A stretch of DNA of 64,000 nt from an uncultured Clostridia bacterium (GCA_946411635.1 CAMKES010000001.1:277696-341695), one strand, 5' to 3'; positions 19,547-29,480 are shown, numbered from the stretch's first letter. Notes: generated by a model from the sequence alone, not told the origin. Made by a program: numbers and translations.

Positions 19547-20932
19547 ATGGAACGAACCGTTGCTTGGACGAAGTATAACAAAACGGAACTCAGAAAACTC
19601 GAGACGACCGCGAAAGAATACCGCGCGTTTCTCGATGCGGGGAAGACCGAACGCGAATGCGTGAACGGCGCGATCGAACGAGCAGAGGCAGCCGGATACC
19701 GCGACCTCAAGAAACTGATCGCGGCGGGCGGCAAGCTGTCCGCAGGCGACCGGGTGTATGCGGACTGCATGGGCAAGGCGATCATGCTGTTTATCGTCGG
19801 CAAAAAGCCGATGGAAGCGGGCTTCAACATCATCGGCGCGCATATCGATTCGCCGCGCATGGACCTGAAGCAGAATCCGTTGTATGAAGACACCGGTATT
19901 GCGTATCTCGACACGCACTACTACGGCGGCATCAAAAAGTACCAGTGGGTGACGCTTCCCCTCGCGCTTCACGGCGTCGTCGCCAAAAAGGACGGAACGC
20001 TCGTGAACGTCGTGATCGGTGAAGACGACGCGGATCCCGTATTCTGCATTTCGGACCTGCTGATCCATCTTTCGGCCGACCAGCTGCAAAAGAAAGCCGC
20101 GACGGTGATCGAGGGCGAAGAACTGAACGTGATCATCGGCGGCATCCCGCTGAAGGACGAAGAAAAGGAACCCGTCAAAGCGAACGTTCTTTCGATCCTC
20201 AAGGAGAAATACGGTCTCGAGGAAGAAGACTTCCTTTCCGCCGAAATCGAAGTCGTTCCCGCGGGCAAATGCCGTGAGCTCGGCGTCGACCGCAGCATGC
20301 TTCTCGGCTACGGACACGATGACCGCGTCTGCGCGTTCGCACAGATCAAGGCGATGCTCGACGTTAAAAACACGCCGGACTTTACCTGCTGCTGCATCCT
20401 TGCAGACAAGGAAGAGATCGGCTCCGTAGGCGCAACCGGCATGCACGCGAAGTATTTCGAAAATACCGTCGCCGAGGTCATGAACCTTACCGGCGAGTAT
20501 TCCGAGCTGAAGCTTCGCCGCACGCTGACGAACGCGCGTATGCTGTCCTGCGACGTAAGCGCCGGCTATGATCCGAATTTTGCGGGCGTTTTCGAGAAAA
20601 AGAACAGCGCGTTCCTCGGTCAGGGCGTATGCTTCAACAAGTATACCGGCGCGCGCGGCAAGAGCGGATCGAACGATGCGAACGCCGAATACATGGCGAA
20701 GCTCCGCAACTGGATGGACGATGCAAAGGTGCGTTATCAGACCGCGGAACTCGGCAAGGTCGACGCGGGCGGCGGCGGAACGATCGCGTATATCTGCGCG
20801 GAATACGGCATGGAAGTCATCGACAGCGGCGTCGCCGTTCTGTCCATGCACGCGCCGTGGGAGATCATCTCCAAGGCGGATCTTTACGAAGCGTTCAAGG
20901 CATACCGCGCATTCCTTGTAAAGGCACAGTGA
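19547..20932 (+). CDS. M18 family aminopeptidase
   Basis: IIGAHIDSPRMDLKQNPLYE, YGHDDRVCAFAQIKAM, ADKEEIGSVGATGM, SMHAPWEIISKADLYEAFKAYRAFL. Confidence 0.93.
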   Translation: MERTVAWTKYNKTELRKLETTAKEYRAFLDAGKTERECVNGAIERAEAAGYRDLKKLIAAGGKLSAGDRVYADCMGKAIMLFIVGKKPMEAGFNIIGAHIDSPRMDLKQNPLYEDTGIAYLDTHYYGGIKKYQWVTLPLALHGVVAKKDGTLVNVVIGEDDADPVFCISDLLIHLSADQLQKKAATVIEGEELNVIIGGIPLKDEEKEPVKANVLSILKEKYGLEEEDFLSAEIEVVPAGKCRELGVDRSMLLGYGHDDRVCAFAQIKAMLDVKNTPDFTCCCILADKEEIGSVGATGMHAKYFENTVAEVMNLTGEYSELKLRRTLTNARMLSCDVSAGYDPNFAGVFEKKNSAFLGQGVCFNKYTGARGKSGSNDANAEYMAKLRNWMDDAKVRYQTAELGKVDAGGGGTIAYICAEYGMEVIDSGVAVLSMHAPWEIISKADLYEAFKAYRAFLVKAQ

Positions 20933-20944
20933 TCGTCTGTTTGA

Positions 20945-20975
20945 GAAAGCCGGGATTTCCCGGCTTTCTTTTTTT
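20945..20975 (+). terminator. intrinsic terminator
   Basis: GAAAGCCGGG ATTT CCCGGCTTTC TTTTTTT. Confidence 0.9.
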
Positions 20976-20990
20976 ACGGAAAGAACGCAC

Positions 20991-21019
20991 TTGCAACAAT
21001 TGCGCGAATGCTGTATAAT
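20991..21019 (+). promoter_or_regulatory. sigma-A-type promoter
   Basis: TTGCAA, 17-nt spacer, TATAAT. Confidence 0.65.
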
Positions 21020-21041
21020 CAAAAAAAACGGAGGTGCGGAA

Positions 21042-21452
21042 TTGATTCAGCTCATTTTCGGAGAAAAAGGGTCCGGTAAAACGAAGAGAATTCTCGAGAT
21101 CGCAAACAGCGCTGCGGAACAGGCAAAGGGCAGCGTCGTTTTTATTGATGAAGATGAACGGTACATGTACGACCTGAATCTTTCGGTCCGGTTCATCAAC
21201 GCTGCGGAATACAGGATCAACGGTCCGAAAATGTTTTACGGTTTTCTGTGCGGTATTTCCGCATCGGATCACGACCTTGAATGCATCGTGATCGACAGCT
21301 TCATGCGCATCGTTCATCATGAGCTGGATACGTTAAAAGAACTGTTCGAGCAGCTCGGATCGTTTTCGAACGAACACGGGATCCGTCTTGTGATCTCGCT
21401 GTCCTGTTCGCCCGATCAGCTTCCGGACTTCCTGAGCGCTTACACGGACTGA
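21042..21452 (+). CDS. P-loop protein of unknown function
   Basis: TTG start after GGAGGTG; Walker A GEKGSGKTKR, Walker B-like LECIVIDSF. Confidence 0.75.
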   Translation: MIQLIFGEKGSGKTKRILEIANSAAEQAKGSVVFIDEDERYMYDLNLSVRFINAAEYRINGPKMFYGFLCGISASDHDLECIVIDSFMRIVHHELDTLKELFEQLGSFSNEHGIRLVISLSCSPDQLPDFLSAYTD

Positions 21453-21476
21453 TAACAGCCGACAGAATCAGCACGT

Positions 21477-21506
21477 TCATCCGTCCGACAGGACGGATGA
21501 TTTTTC
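21477..21506 (+). terminator. intrinsic terminator
   Basis: TCATCCGTCC GACA GGACGGATGA TTTTT. Confidence 0.85.
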
Positions 21507-21542
21507 ACAAAAAGGGCAGGAAACTGCAAACGGTAAACGACA

Positions 21543-22775
21543 ATGTACGACGATTACGAAACAAATGATTTCTTCGGGAAAAGGTCCGTCCGCAGACGGG
21601 TGATGATCCTGACCGCATGGCTGCTGTCGCTCCTGATCGTTGCGAGCGCAACGTTTCTTCTGACGCGCCATTTTCTCCGCGAACGGTATGAATCGGACCC
21701 CGAGGAGGGACTTTTGATCCGAACCGTCCGTGATGCAAGGAACGTCATCCGGGATCACTATTTTTATTACACGGATGACGAGACGGCGCTGACGGAAGCG
21801 GCCCTGAAGGGACTTGCCGAAGCGACGGGGGATGATTACGCCGAATACTTTACGGCAGAAGAGTACGAAAACCTGCAGAAGCAGAATCAGGGCTCGTTTG
21901 TCGGGATCGGGATCCTCACGCAGATGAACGACGAGGGTTCCGTCGAGATCATCGAAGTCTATGAGAATACGCCTGCGAGCGAAGCCGGTCTGCAGGCCGG
22001 CGATATTCTGGTCGAGATCAACGGCGTCGACGCGGAAGGGAAGGACCTTGCGACGTTTCTGAGCAATCTGAACGCGCAGGACGGCATTGAGAATACGCTT
22101 CTGATCAGACGCGGAGACGAGCTGATGACGTTCACCGTGATCCCGCGCGAAGTCCGTACGCCCACGGTTTCCTACCGGATGCTGACCGATACGATCGGGT
22201 ATATCCGCGTGATGAAATTCCACGGCGAATGCGTTGAGGAAACAAAAAACGCGATCGAACAGCTTCGGAACAGCGGGATGAAATCCCTGGTGTTCGATCT
22301 CCGGGACAATCTCGGCGGATCGCTCAACGACGCGCTTGACATTGCCGATATCTTTCTGCCGCGGGATTACGTGATCACTTCGCTGAGGACCCGCTCCGGG
22401 GAAGAGACCGTCTATAAAACGCAGACCGGCGGGCTCGATATGCGGATGGTCCTGCTTGTCAACGGGATGTCTGCGTCGGCGAGCGAGCTTGTCGCGGGCG
22501 CATGGAAGGATCACGGCGCGGCGTATCTGATCGGAACGCGCACGTACGGGAAGGGGATCGTTCAGTCGTATTTCGGCATCAGCGAGACCGGCGGCATGCT
22601 GAAGATCACGACCGAAGCATATTATACGCCGAGCGGCGTGTGCGTACACGGAGAAGGCATTGAACCGAATCAGGTCGTGACGCTTTCCGAGGAAGGACAG
22701 CGGTATTCGATCACGACGCTTCCGTTTGAATTGGATACGCAGCTGCAGGCTGCGATCGCATATCTGGAGGATTGA
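21543..22775 (+). CDS. S41 family C-terminal processing peptidase
   Basis: N-terminal TM, PDZ (PASEAGLQAGDILVEING), catalytic region VNGMSASASELVAGAWKDHGAAYLIGTRTYGKGIVQ. Confidence 0.95.
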   Translation: MYDDYETNDFFGKRSVRRRVMILTAWLLSLLIVASATFLLTRHFLRERYESDPEEGLLIRTVRDARNVIRDHYFYYTDDETALTEAALKGLAEATGDDYAEYFTAEEYENLQKQNQGSFVGIGILTQMNDEGSVEIIEVYENTPASEAGLQAGDILVEINGVDAEGKDLATFLSNLNAQDGIENTLLIRRGDELMTFTVIPREVRTPTVSYRMLTDTIGYIRVMKFHGECVEETKNAIEQLRNSGMKSLVFDLRDNLGGSLNDALDIADIFLPRDYVITSLRTRSGEETVYKTQTGGLDMRMVLLVNGMSASASELVAGAWKDHGAAYLIGTRTYGKGIVQSYFGISETGGMLKITTEAYYTPSGVCVHGEGIEPNQVVTLSEEGQRYSITTLPFELDTQLQAAIAYLED

Positions 22776-24025
22776 TTATGCAAAGATTTGACATTCTGGA
22801 TCGTTCACTCTATCCGTCCGGACTCGACAAGATCGAATGGGTCAGACGGAACATGTCCCTGCTGAACGGGATCGAAGAACAGTTCCGCAGAGAATTGCCG
22901 TTCAAAGGACTGAAGATCGCGCTTTCCGTCCATCTGGAGGCGAAAACGGCTTATCTTTGCAAAGTCCTGAAAGCCGGCGGCTCGGAAATGTACGTCACGG
23001 GCAGCAATCCGCTTTCGACACAGGACGACGTCGCCGCGGCGCTCGTGCATGAGGGAATGTCGGTCTTTGCGATCCACGGCGCTTCGCCCGAAAAGTACGA
23101 CGAATGTCTGTGCAGCGTGCTGTCCTGCGAACCCGATCTCATTATCGACGACGGCGGCGACCTCGTTACGATGCTGCACACAAAACTCACGCATCTGATC
23201 CCGAAGATCCGCGGCGGCTGTGAAGAGACGACGACGGGCGTTCACCGCCTTCTGTCGATGGAAAAGGCCGGCGTGCTTCGTTTTCCGATGTTCGACGTCA
23301 ACGACGCGCAGTGCAAGCATCTGTTCGACAACCGTTACGGAACCGGTCAGTCGGTATTTGACGGGATCGACCGTACGACGAATCTGATCGTTGCGGGGAA
23401 GACGGTCGTCGTAGCCGGTTACGGCTGGTGCGGCCGCGGCGTTGCGATGCGTGCCAAAGGACTCGGCGCGCGCGTGATCGTTACGGAGATCGATCCGGTG
23501 AAGGCGATCGAAGCCGTTATGGACGGGGTTTCCGTCATGCGGATGGAGGACGCCGCGCGGATCGGCGATCTGTTCATCACCGTCACTGGCATGCGCGACG
23601 TGATCACGGAGACGCATATGCGCCGCATGAAGAACGGCGTTCTGCTCTGCAACGCGGGACATTTCGACGTAGAAGTCGACGTCGCGCGGCTGAAGGAGAT
23701 CGCGACGGAAACGCGCGATATGAAGCCGAACATCAAAGGATACCGACTCGAAAACGGAAACTGGCTGTACGTCCTGGCGGAAGGACGGCTTGTGAACCTT
23801 GCTTCGGGAGACGGACATCCGGCCGAGATCATGGACATGAGCTTTGCGATCCAGGCGCTTTGCGCAAGAGAGATCGCGCTGCATCCGCCGAAAGATCCGC
23901 GCGTCTACAGCGTTCCGGAGCGGATCGACGCCTACGTTGCAGAAGAAAAACTCAAAAGCCTCGGCGCGGCGGTCGATGTTTTGACGCCCGTTCAAAAAGA
24001 ATATGCGGATTCTTGGAAAGTTTAG
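22772..24025 (+). CDS. ahcY: adenosylhomocysteinase
   Basis: FDNRYGTGQSVFDGIDRTTNLIVAGKTVVVAGYGWCGRG, NAGHFDVEVD, SFAIQALCA. Confidence 0.93.
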   Translation: MIMQRFDILDRSLYPSGLDKIEWVRRNMSLLNGIEEQFRRELPFKGLKIALSVHLEAKTAYLCKVLKAGGSEMYVTGSNPLSTQDDVAAALVHEGMSVFAIHGASPEKYDECLCSVLSCEPDLIIDDGGDLVTMLHTKLTHLIPKIRGGCEETTTGVHRLLSMEKAGVLRFPMFDVNDAQCKHLFDNRYGTGQSVFDGIDRTTNLIVAGKTVVVAGYGWCGRGVAMRAKGLGARVIVTEIDPVKAIEAVMDGVSVMRMEDAARIGDLFITVTGMRDVITETHMRRMKNGVLLCNAGHFDVEVDVARLKEIATETRDMKPNIKGYRLENGNWLYVLAEGRLVNLASGDGHPAEIMDMSFAIQALCAREIALHPPKDPRVYSVPERIDAYVAEEKLKSLGAAVDVLTPVQKEYADSWKV

Positions 24026-24026
24026 G

Positions 24027-24055
24027 TTTACAGATTGATTTCTTTATGTTATAAT
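24027..24055 (+). promoter_or_regulatory. sigma-A-type promoter
   Basis: TTTACA, 17-nt spacer, TATAAT upstream of the EF-G-like gene. Confidence 0.7.
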
Positions 24056-24128
24056 ACCAAAGTTAAACTGGGTAAATCCGTGTAGACGGATTCGTTTTGA
24101 ATACCAAATTCCAACAGGGGGAACTGAA

Positions 24129-26186
24129 ATGAAATTCTACACCGCGAATGAGATTCGCAACATCGGCGTCTTCGGACACGGCGGCGAAGGCAAAACGACC
24201 CTGACGGAGGCTATGCTTTACAACGCAGGTCTCGTCGATCGTTTCCCGAACAATGCACCCACCACGGACTTTGATCCGGAAGAAATCAAGCGCTCGATCT
24301 CCATCAATATGGCGCTTGCGCCCTTGGAGTGGAAGAACACCAAGATCAATCTGATCGACGCTCCCGGCTTCTTCGATTTCTACGGCGAAGTCACGGCGGC
24401 CATGGCGCTTTGCGATGCAGCGCTTATCGTGATCAGCGCGGTTTCCGGCCCGGCAGTCGGTGCGGAAAAGACCATGGCAATGTGCAAAGAACAGCACAAG
24501 GCCCGCATGATGGTCATCAATCAGATGGACCGTGAAAACGCCAATTTCGAAAAGACGATGCAGACCGTCAATGAGAAGTTCGGCGTAAACGTCGTTCCGA
24601 TCCAGCTCCCGATCCTCGAAGGCGGTGTGTTCAAGGGTTACGTTGACATCGTCAACATGAACGCCAAGATGTTCGAAGGCAAGGGCGAAAAGGAAGTCGC
24701 GATCCCCGCGAACCTCGAAGCCGAAGCGCAGGAACTCTATGAGAAGCTCACCGAAGCCGCAGCGGAAGCGGACGAAGATCTCATGATGGAGTATCTCGAG
24801 ACGATGGAGCTTTCCCGCGAGCAGATCCTGATGGGTCTTTCGAAGGGCGTTCTGGACGGCGACATCACGCCCGTCTGCTGCACCTCCGCGCTGAACAACA
24901 TCGGCGTGACCACGCTGCTTGACTACATCCTTCATTATTTGCCCACGGCGGCTGACGCGAAGCTTCCCAAGGCGTATAAGAACGGGGAAGAGATCGAACT
25001 CACCAGAGACGGCAAGATGGTTTGCCACATCTATAAGACGGTCAACGATCAGTTCGGCAAGTACAGCATCGTGAAGGTGCACCGCGGCGTTCTGGACGGC
25101 GGCGTTGCGCTGTTTAATGCGAACCAGGAAAAGAACGAGAAGCCGACGGCGCCCGTGATGCTTCGCGGCAAGAAGAGCATTCCGGTTGACAAACTCAACG
25201 CCGGCGATATCGGCGCGATCCCGAAGCTTCAGCTTTCCAACACGAACGATACGCTGTGCGATGCGTCCGACGTCGTGAAGATCGAGCAGGTCCGGTTCCC
25301 CGAACCGTGCATCAGCCTCGCGGTCACCGCAAAGAAGCAGGGCGAGGAAGATAAGGTCATCGGCGGCCTCAACAAGCTTCTTGAAGAGGATCCGACGATC
25401 TCCATCGAAAAGAATGCAGAAACCGGCGACGTGCTTCTGAAGGGTCTCGGCGAGATGCATCTTGACGTTACCTGCGCGAAGATCCGGAACAAGAGCAATG
25501 TCGAAGCACAGCTTGCAGATCCGCGCATCCCGTATCGCGAGACCATTCGCGCGACGGCGGAAGCGGAAGGCAAACATAAAAAGCAGTCCGGCGGCAGCGG
25601 TCAGTTCGGCGTCGTTCAGATGCGGTTCGAGCCGGCGCCCGAAGGCGTTGACTTCGAGTTTGTCAATGCGATCGTCGGCGGCGTCGTTCCGAAGGAATAC
25701 ATTCCGGCAGTCGAAAAGGGCCTTCGCGAAGCGATGGTGCACGGCGTTCTCGCCGGATACCCGATGGTCGGCATCAAGGCCACGCTCTACGACGGAAAGT
25801 ATCATCCCGTCGATTCCAAGGAAGTTGCGTTCAAGAGCGCGGCAAGACTGTCCTATAAGGCGGCCTGCATCAAGGCGAATCCCGCGCTGACCGAGCCGAT
25901 CTACACCTATTACATCTGGGTGCCGAACGATAACGTCGGCGACATCATGGGCGACCTCAGCCGTCGCCGCGGCAGAATGCTCGGTATGACGCCCAGCAAC
26001 GGCGGTACCGAGATCGTCGCGGAAGCGCCGCTTTCCGAGATGTTCAAGTATGCGACCGACCTTCGTTCCATGACGCAGGCGCGCGGTTCCTTCCGCAGCG
26101 AGTTCACCCGTTACGAGGACGTTCCGGCCGATCAGGCGAAGAAGATCATCGAGCAGGCGAAGCGCGAAGACGAAGAAGAAGAATAA
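24129..26186 (+). CDS. elongation factor G-like translational GTPase (EF-G paralog)
   Basis: GHGGEGKTTLTEAML, LIDAPGFFDF, NQMDRENANF, EF-G domain III-V stretches (GLGEMHLDV, IPAVEKGLREAM, GDIMGDLSRRRGRM). Confidence 0.92.
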   Translation: MKFYTANEIRNIGVFGHGGEGKTTLTEAMLYNAGLVDRFPNNAPTTDFDPEEIKRSISINMALAPLEWKNTKINLIDAPGFFDFYGEVTAAMALCDAALIVISAVSGPAVGAEKTMAMCKEQHKARMMVINQMDRENANFEKTMQTVNEKFGVNVVPIQLPILEGGVFKGYVDIVNMNAKMFEGKGEKEVAIPANLEAEAQELYEKLTEAAAEADEDLMMEYLETMELSREQILMGLSKGVLDGDITPVCCTSALNNIGVTTLLDYILHYLPTAADAKLPKAYKNGEEIELTRDGKMVCHIYKTVNDQFGKYSIVKVHRGVLDGGVALFNANQEKNEKPTAPVMLRGKKSIPVDKLNAGDIGAIPKLQLSNTNDTLCDASDVVKIEQVRFPEPCISLAVTAKKQGEEDKVIGGLNKLLEEDPTISIEKNAETGDVLLKGLGEMHLDVTCAKIRNKSNVEAQLADPRIPYRETIRATAEAEGKHKKQSGGSGQFGVVQMRFEPAPEGVDFEFVNAIVGGVVPKEYIPAVEKGLREAMVHGVLAGYPMVGIKATLYDGKYHPVDSKEVAFKSAARLSYKAACIKANPALTEPIYTYYIWVPNDNVGDIMGDLSRRRGRMLGMTPSNGGTEIVAEAPLSEMFKYATDLRSMTQARGSFRSEFTRYEDVPADQAKKIIEQAKREDEEEE

Positions 26187-26204
26187 TATCGAACCGAAAC
26201 AGAA

Positions 26205-26235
26205 CGGGAGCGCAGATATGCGCTCCCGCTTTTTT
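26205..26235. terminator. intrinsic terminator between convergent genes
   Basis: CGGGAGCGCA GATA TGCGCTCCCG followed by CTTTTTT. Confidence 0.87.
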
Positions 26236-26270
26236 GCGTTCCCGATCCGAAGGAAAACCCGTTCGATCGG

Positions 26271-28085
26271 CTATTTGTTGTGGAAGTAATCGAAAACGGC
26301 TTTTGCGGCCGGGAAATTCATGCCGCGGACCGCGGCCAGTTCTTCGATCGACGCTTCCTTGATGCGCTCGACCGTCAGAAACGTATCGAATAAGCGCTTC
26401 TTACGCTTATCGCCGACGCCGCTGATCTCGTCGAGACGGGAATACAGCGCGCTTTTGCTGCGCAGATTCCTGTGATACGAGATCGCAAACCGATGCGCTT
26501 CGTCGCGCAGACGCTCGATCAGATGCAGCGACGCGCTGTTTTTGGGGATCAGGATCGGCTCATCCTGATCCGGAAGATAAATGATCTCGTCCGATTCGGC
26601 AAGCGCGCAGATCGGGATATGAGAAAGATTGCATTCGGACAGCACTTCGACGCCCACTTCAAGCTGCGTTCTGCCGCCGTCGAGAACGATCAGGTCGGGA
26701 AACTCGCCGTCCATGGATAATCTTCGTGTGAGCACTTCCCGCATGGCGATCAGATCGTCACCGCCTGCGTCGGAGCGGATGCGGAAATGCCGATACGCCG
26801 ATTTGTCGGGCTTGCCGTCCCGGAATACGACCATGGAAGAAACGGTGTTCGTACCCATCAGATGCGAATTGTCGAAGCATTCGATTCGCGAGGGGATCTC
26901 TTCGAGCCCGAGGATGCCGGACAGTTCTGCAAGCGCGCCTTCGCTGCGTTCCCATTCGCGCGTGCGAATGCGGTCGTTCTTGGCAAGCAGAGCCGCGCAG
27001 TTCTGCTTTGCCATATCGGTCAATTGATGCTTGACGCCGCGCTGCGGAACAGTCAGGGCAACCTTTCTGCGCCGTTTCTCGCGCAGCCATTCTTCGATCG
27101 CCGGCATGTCGGTGCAATCCTGTGCCAGAAGGATGAGAGGCGGGATCTCGATGCCGTCCTGTCCGTAGTACTGCAGCAAAAACGCATGCAGCCATTCGGC
27201 CGGGGAATCATCGCCGTCTCCGTCAAGAGGGAACGCATGCGTGCCGATCACCTTCCCGCCGCGTACGAACAGAGAAAAAACCATGCGGGAACCGTTCAGC
27301 GAATCGACGGCAAACACGTCCGCCGTCAGATCGTTTGCGTTGATCGCCGCCTGTTTTTCCCGCAGAGCGAGCGTGGCCTTCAATTTGTCGCGCAGGAGCG
27401 CGGCGCGTTCAAAGTCGAGCGCATCCGAGGCTTCCTGCATCTTTTGTGTGAGATACGGGATCAGGTCCCCGCTTTTCCCGTTCAGCAGGCGGATCGCCTC
27501 GTGCAGATACGCATGGTATTGTTCGCGGGAAACGGCTCCGCTGCAGGGCGCGCAGCATTTTCCGATATGGCGGAGGAGACAGGGACGTTCTCCGCGTGCG
27601 AGCATATTTGCGATGTTCTTTTTACAGTGTCTCAGCGGAAACAGATCGTAAACAAGCCGGAGCTCTTCCTGTACGGACGGACCGACGATGTATGGGCCGA
27701 GGTAGGTCGCGCCGTCCGGTTTCACGCGGCGCACGATCTCGATGCGGGGGAAATCCTGCTTCATATCGATGCGGAAATACGGGAAATGCTTGTCATCCTT
27801 CAGCAGGATATTGTATTTCGGCATGAATTCTTTGATCAGATTGCTTTCGAGAGAAAGCGCTTCGACCTCGCTGTGCACTTCGATCGTTTCAAAGTCCGCA
27901 ATATGTGAAACCATTGCGAGCACTTTCGGAGAGTGATTTTTCGAAGCATGAAAATACTGCCGGACACGGTTTTTGAGTACTTTCGCTTTTCCGACATAAA
28001 TCACGGTTCCGGTTGCGTCGAGCATCTTGTATACGCCCGGTTTGTCCGGTAAAAGCGCGATCTTATCTTCGAGGATCGTATTCAT
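26271..28085 (-). CDS. uvrC: excinuclease ABC subunit C
   Basis: LPDKPGVYKMLDATGTVIYVGKAKVLKNRVRQYF, IECFDNSHLMGTNTVSSMVVFRDGKPDKSAYRHF, C-terminal HhH region. Confidence 0.97.
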   Translation of the reverse strand: MNTILEDKIALLPDKPGVYKMLDATGTVIYVGKAKVLKNRVRQYFHASKNHSPKVLAMVSHIADFETIEVHSEVEALSLESNLIKEFMPKYNILLKDDKHFPYFRIDMKQDFPRIEIVRRVKPDGATYLGPYIVGPSVQEELRLVYDLFPLRHCKKNIANMLARGERPCLLRHIGKCCAPCSGAVSREQYHAYLHEAIRLLNGKSGDLIPYLTQKMQEASDALDFERAALLRDKLKATLALREKQAAINANDLTADVFAVDSLNGSRMVFSLFVRGGKVIGTHAFPLDGDGDDSPAEWLHAFLLQYYGQDGIEIPPLILLAQDCTDMPAIEEWLREKRRRKVALTVPQRGVKHQLTDMAKQNCAALLAKNDRIRTREWERSEGALAELSGILGLEEIPSRIECFDNSHLMGTNTVSSMVVFRDGKPDKSAYRHFRIRSDAGGDDLIAMREVLTRRLSMDGEFPDLIVLDGGRTQLEVGVEVLSECNLSHIPICALAESDEIIYLPDQDEPILIPKNSASLHLIERLRDEAHRFAISYHRNLRSKSALYSRLDEISGVGDKRKKRLFDTFLTVERIKEASIEELAAVRGMNFPAAKAVFDYFHNK

Positions 28086-28657
28086 GCGCGATCCTCCGTC
28101 AGGGCGCCTGCTCGCAAAAGCATTTCATAGAGCAGGGGGGCAGGGAGACCGACCACGTTGAAATAATTGCCTTCGATCGAATCGACGAACACGGATGCAA
28201 GTCCCTGTACTCCGTACGATCCGGCTTTGTCAAGCGGTTCTCCGGTGGAAACGTACCATTCGATCTCCTTGTCCGTCATGGGGCGAAAAGTGACCTTCGT
28301 AACGGAACAGCGGATATCGCAGTACTCTTTTTTCAGAACGGCGAGTCCGGTATAGACGGAATGAGATCGTCCCTGCATGTGTTTCAACGTGCGAACGGCG
28401 TCCTCGGGAGATTTCGGTTTGCCGATGATCTCGCCGTCCAGTTCGACGACCGTATCCGCACCGATCACGCAGGCGTCCGGCCGGATTGCAAGCGCGAACG
28501 AAGCCTTCTGATGCGCGAGATGCATAACGGTCTCCGCGGTCGAGCATCCGGACGGAACGCGCTCCGCCTCGGTGCATACGACCGTTTCAAACGGGATCCC
28601 CATAAACTGCATGATCTCGTGCCTGCGGGGCGATTGCGAAGCAAGAATCAGTTCCAT
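28082..28657 (-). CDS. maf: Maf family nucleotide pyrophosphatase
   Basis: LILASQSPRRHEIMQFMG, GADTVVELDGEIIGKP, GSYGVQGLASVFVDSIEGNYFNVVGLP. Confidence 0.95.
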   Translation of the reverse strand: MELILASQSPRRHEIMQFMGIPFETVVCTEAERVPSGCSTAETVMHLAHQKASFALAIRPDACVIGADTVVELDGEIIGKPKSPEDAVRTLKHMQGRSHSVYTGLAVLKKEYCDIRCSVTKVTFRPMTDKEIEWYVSTGEPLDKAGSYGVQGLASVFVDSIEGNYFNVVGLPAPLLYEMLLRAGALTEDRA

Positions 28658-29412
28658 GAACCCTCCCAGAGCAAGCCGACGGGGCAGTGATCGCTGCCCT
28701 GAATTTCATTGTAGATCAATGCGTCCCGAATGCGGGAACGATCCTGTTCCCGCACGAGAAAATAGTCGATCCGCCATCCGGCATTGTGCTCGCGCGCGCG
28801 GAACCGGTAGCTCCACCAGCTGTAAGCTCCGGTTTTATCCGGATACTTCTCCCGGAACGTATCCACGAACCCGGCGTCGAGAAGCGTTCCGAACATGGAT
28901 CGTTCTTCATCGGAAAATCCCGCGTTGCCGCGGTTCGGACCGGGATTCTTCAGATCGATCTCACGGTGCGCAACGTTCAGATCGCCGCAATAGATCACGG
29001 GACCTTCCTTTGCAAGTTCGACCAGATACGAACGGATGGCGCTTTCCCATTCGGTCCGGAAGGGAAGCCGCTTCAATCCCTCCTGCGCGTTCGGCGCATA
29101 TGCCGCAACAAAGGAGAACCCGGGATACTTCAGCGTGATCGTTCGTCCTTCGGAGTCAAAACGAAGATCTCCCACGCCGTACAGCACGCTGTCCGGTTCT
29201 TTCTTGGTGAAAACGGCCGTTCCGGAATATCCTTTTTTCTCCGCGCTGAAAAAGAAGGATCGGTATCCTTCCGGTCGGTAATCCGTCTGTTCCGGCTGCA
29301 GCTTTGTTTCCTGCAGCGCAAGAATATCGGGGGATTCGGCTTGCAAAAACGTGTCGAATCCTTTTTGCAGGCATGCGCGAAGCCCGTTTACGTTCCAGCT
29401 GATCAGTTTCAT
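28648..29412 (-). CDS. exodeoxyribonuclease III
   Basis: MKLISWNVNGLRACLQKGF, LALQETKLQPEQ, YCGDLNVAHREIDLKNP, GSDHCPVGL. Confidence 0.96.
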   Translation of the reverse strand: MKLISWNVNGLRACLQKGFDTFLQAESPDILALQETKLQPEQTDYRPEGYRSFFFSAEKKGYSGTAVFTKKEPDSVLYGVGDLRFDSEGRTITLKYPGFSFVAAYAPNAQEGLKRLPFRTEWESAIRSYLVELAKEGPVIYCGDLNVAHREIDLKNPGPNRGNAGFSDEERSMFGTLLDAGFVDTFREKYPDKTGAYSWWSYRFRAREHNAGWRIDYFLVREQDRSRIRDALIYNEIQGSDHCPVGLLWEGSWN

Positions 29413-29440
29413 GCATCCATTATATATTTAAAAGCGCGTA

Positions 29441-29469
29441 TTGACAAGTAGATTCATTGATGATACTAT
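29441..29469 (+). promoter_or_regulatory. sigma-A-type promoter of the Crp/Fnr regulator
   Basis: TTGACA (29441-29446), 17-nt spacer, TACTAT (29464-29469). Confidence 0.7.
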
Positions 29470-29480
29470 ATCTGTATCAT
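29460..29480. promoter_or_regulatory. putative operator (inverted repeat) overlapping the -10
   Basis: ATGATAC TATATCT GTATCAT, perfect 7-bp arms. Confidence 0.55.

Noticed and set aside
19379-21022. 547-aa minus-strand ORF
   Set aside because: Antisense to the M18 aminopeptidase and runs through a tRNA and terminators; not credible as coding.
24063-25805. 580-aa minus-strand ORF
   Set aside because: Antisense shadow of the EF-G-like gene.
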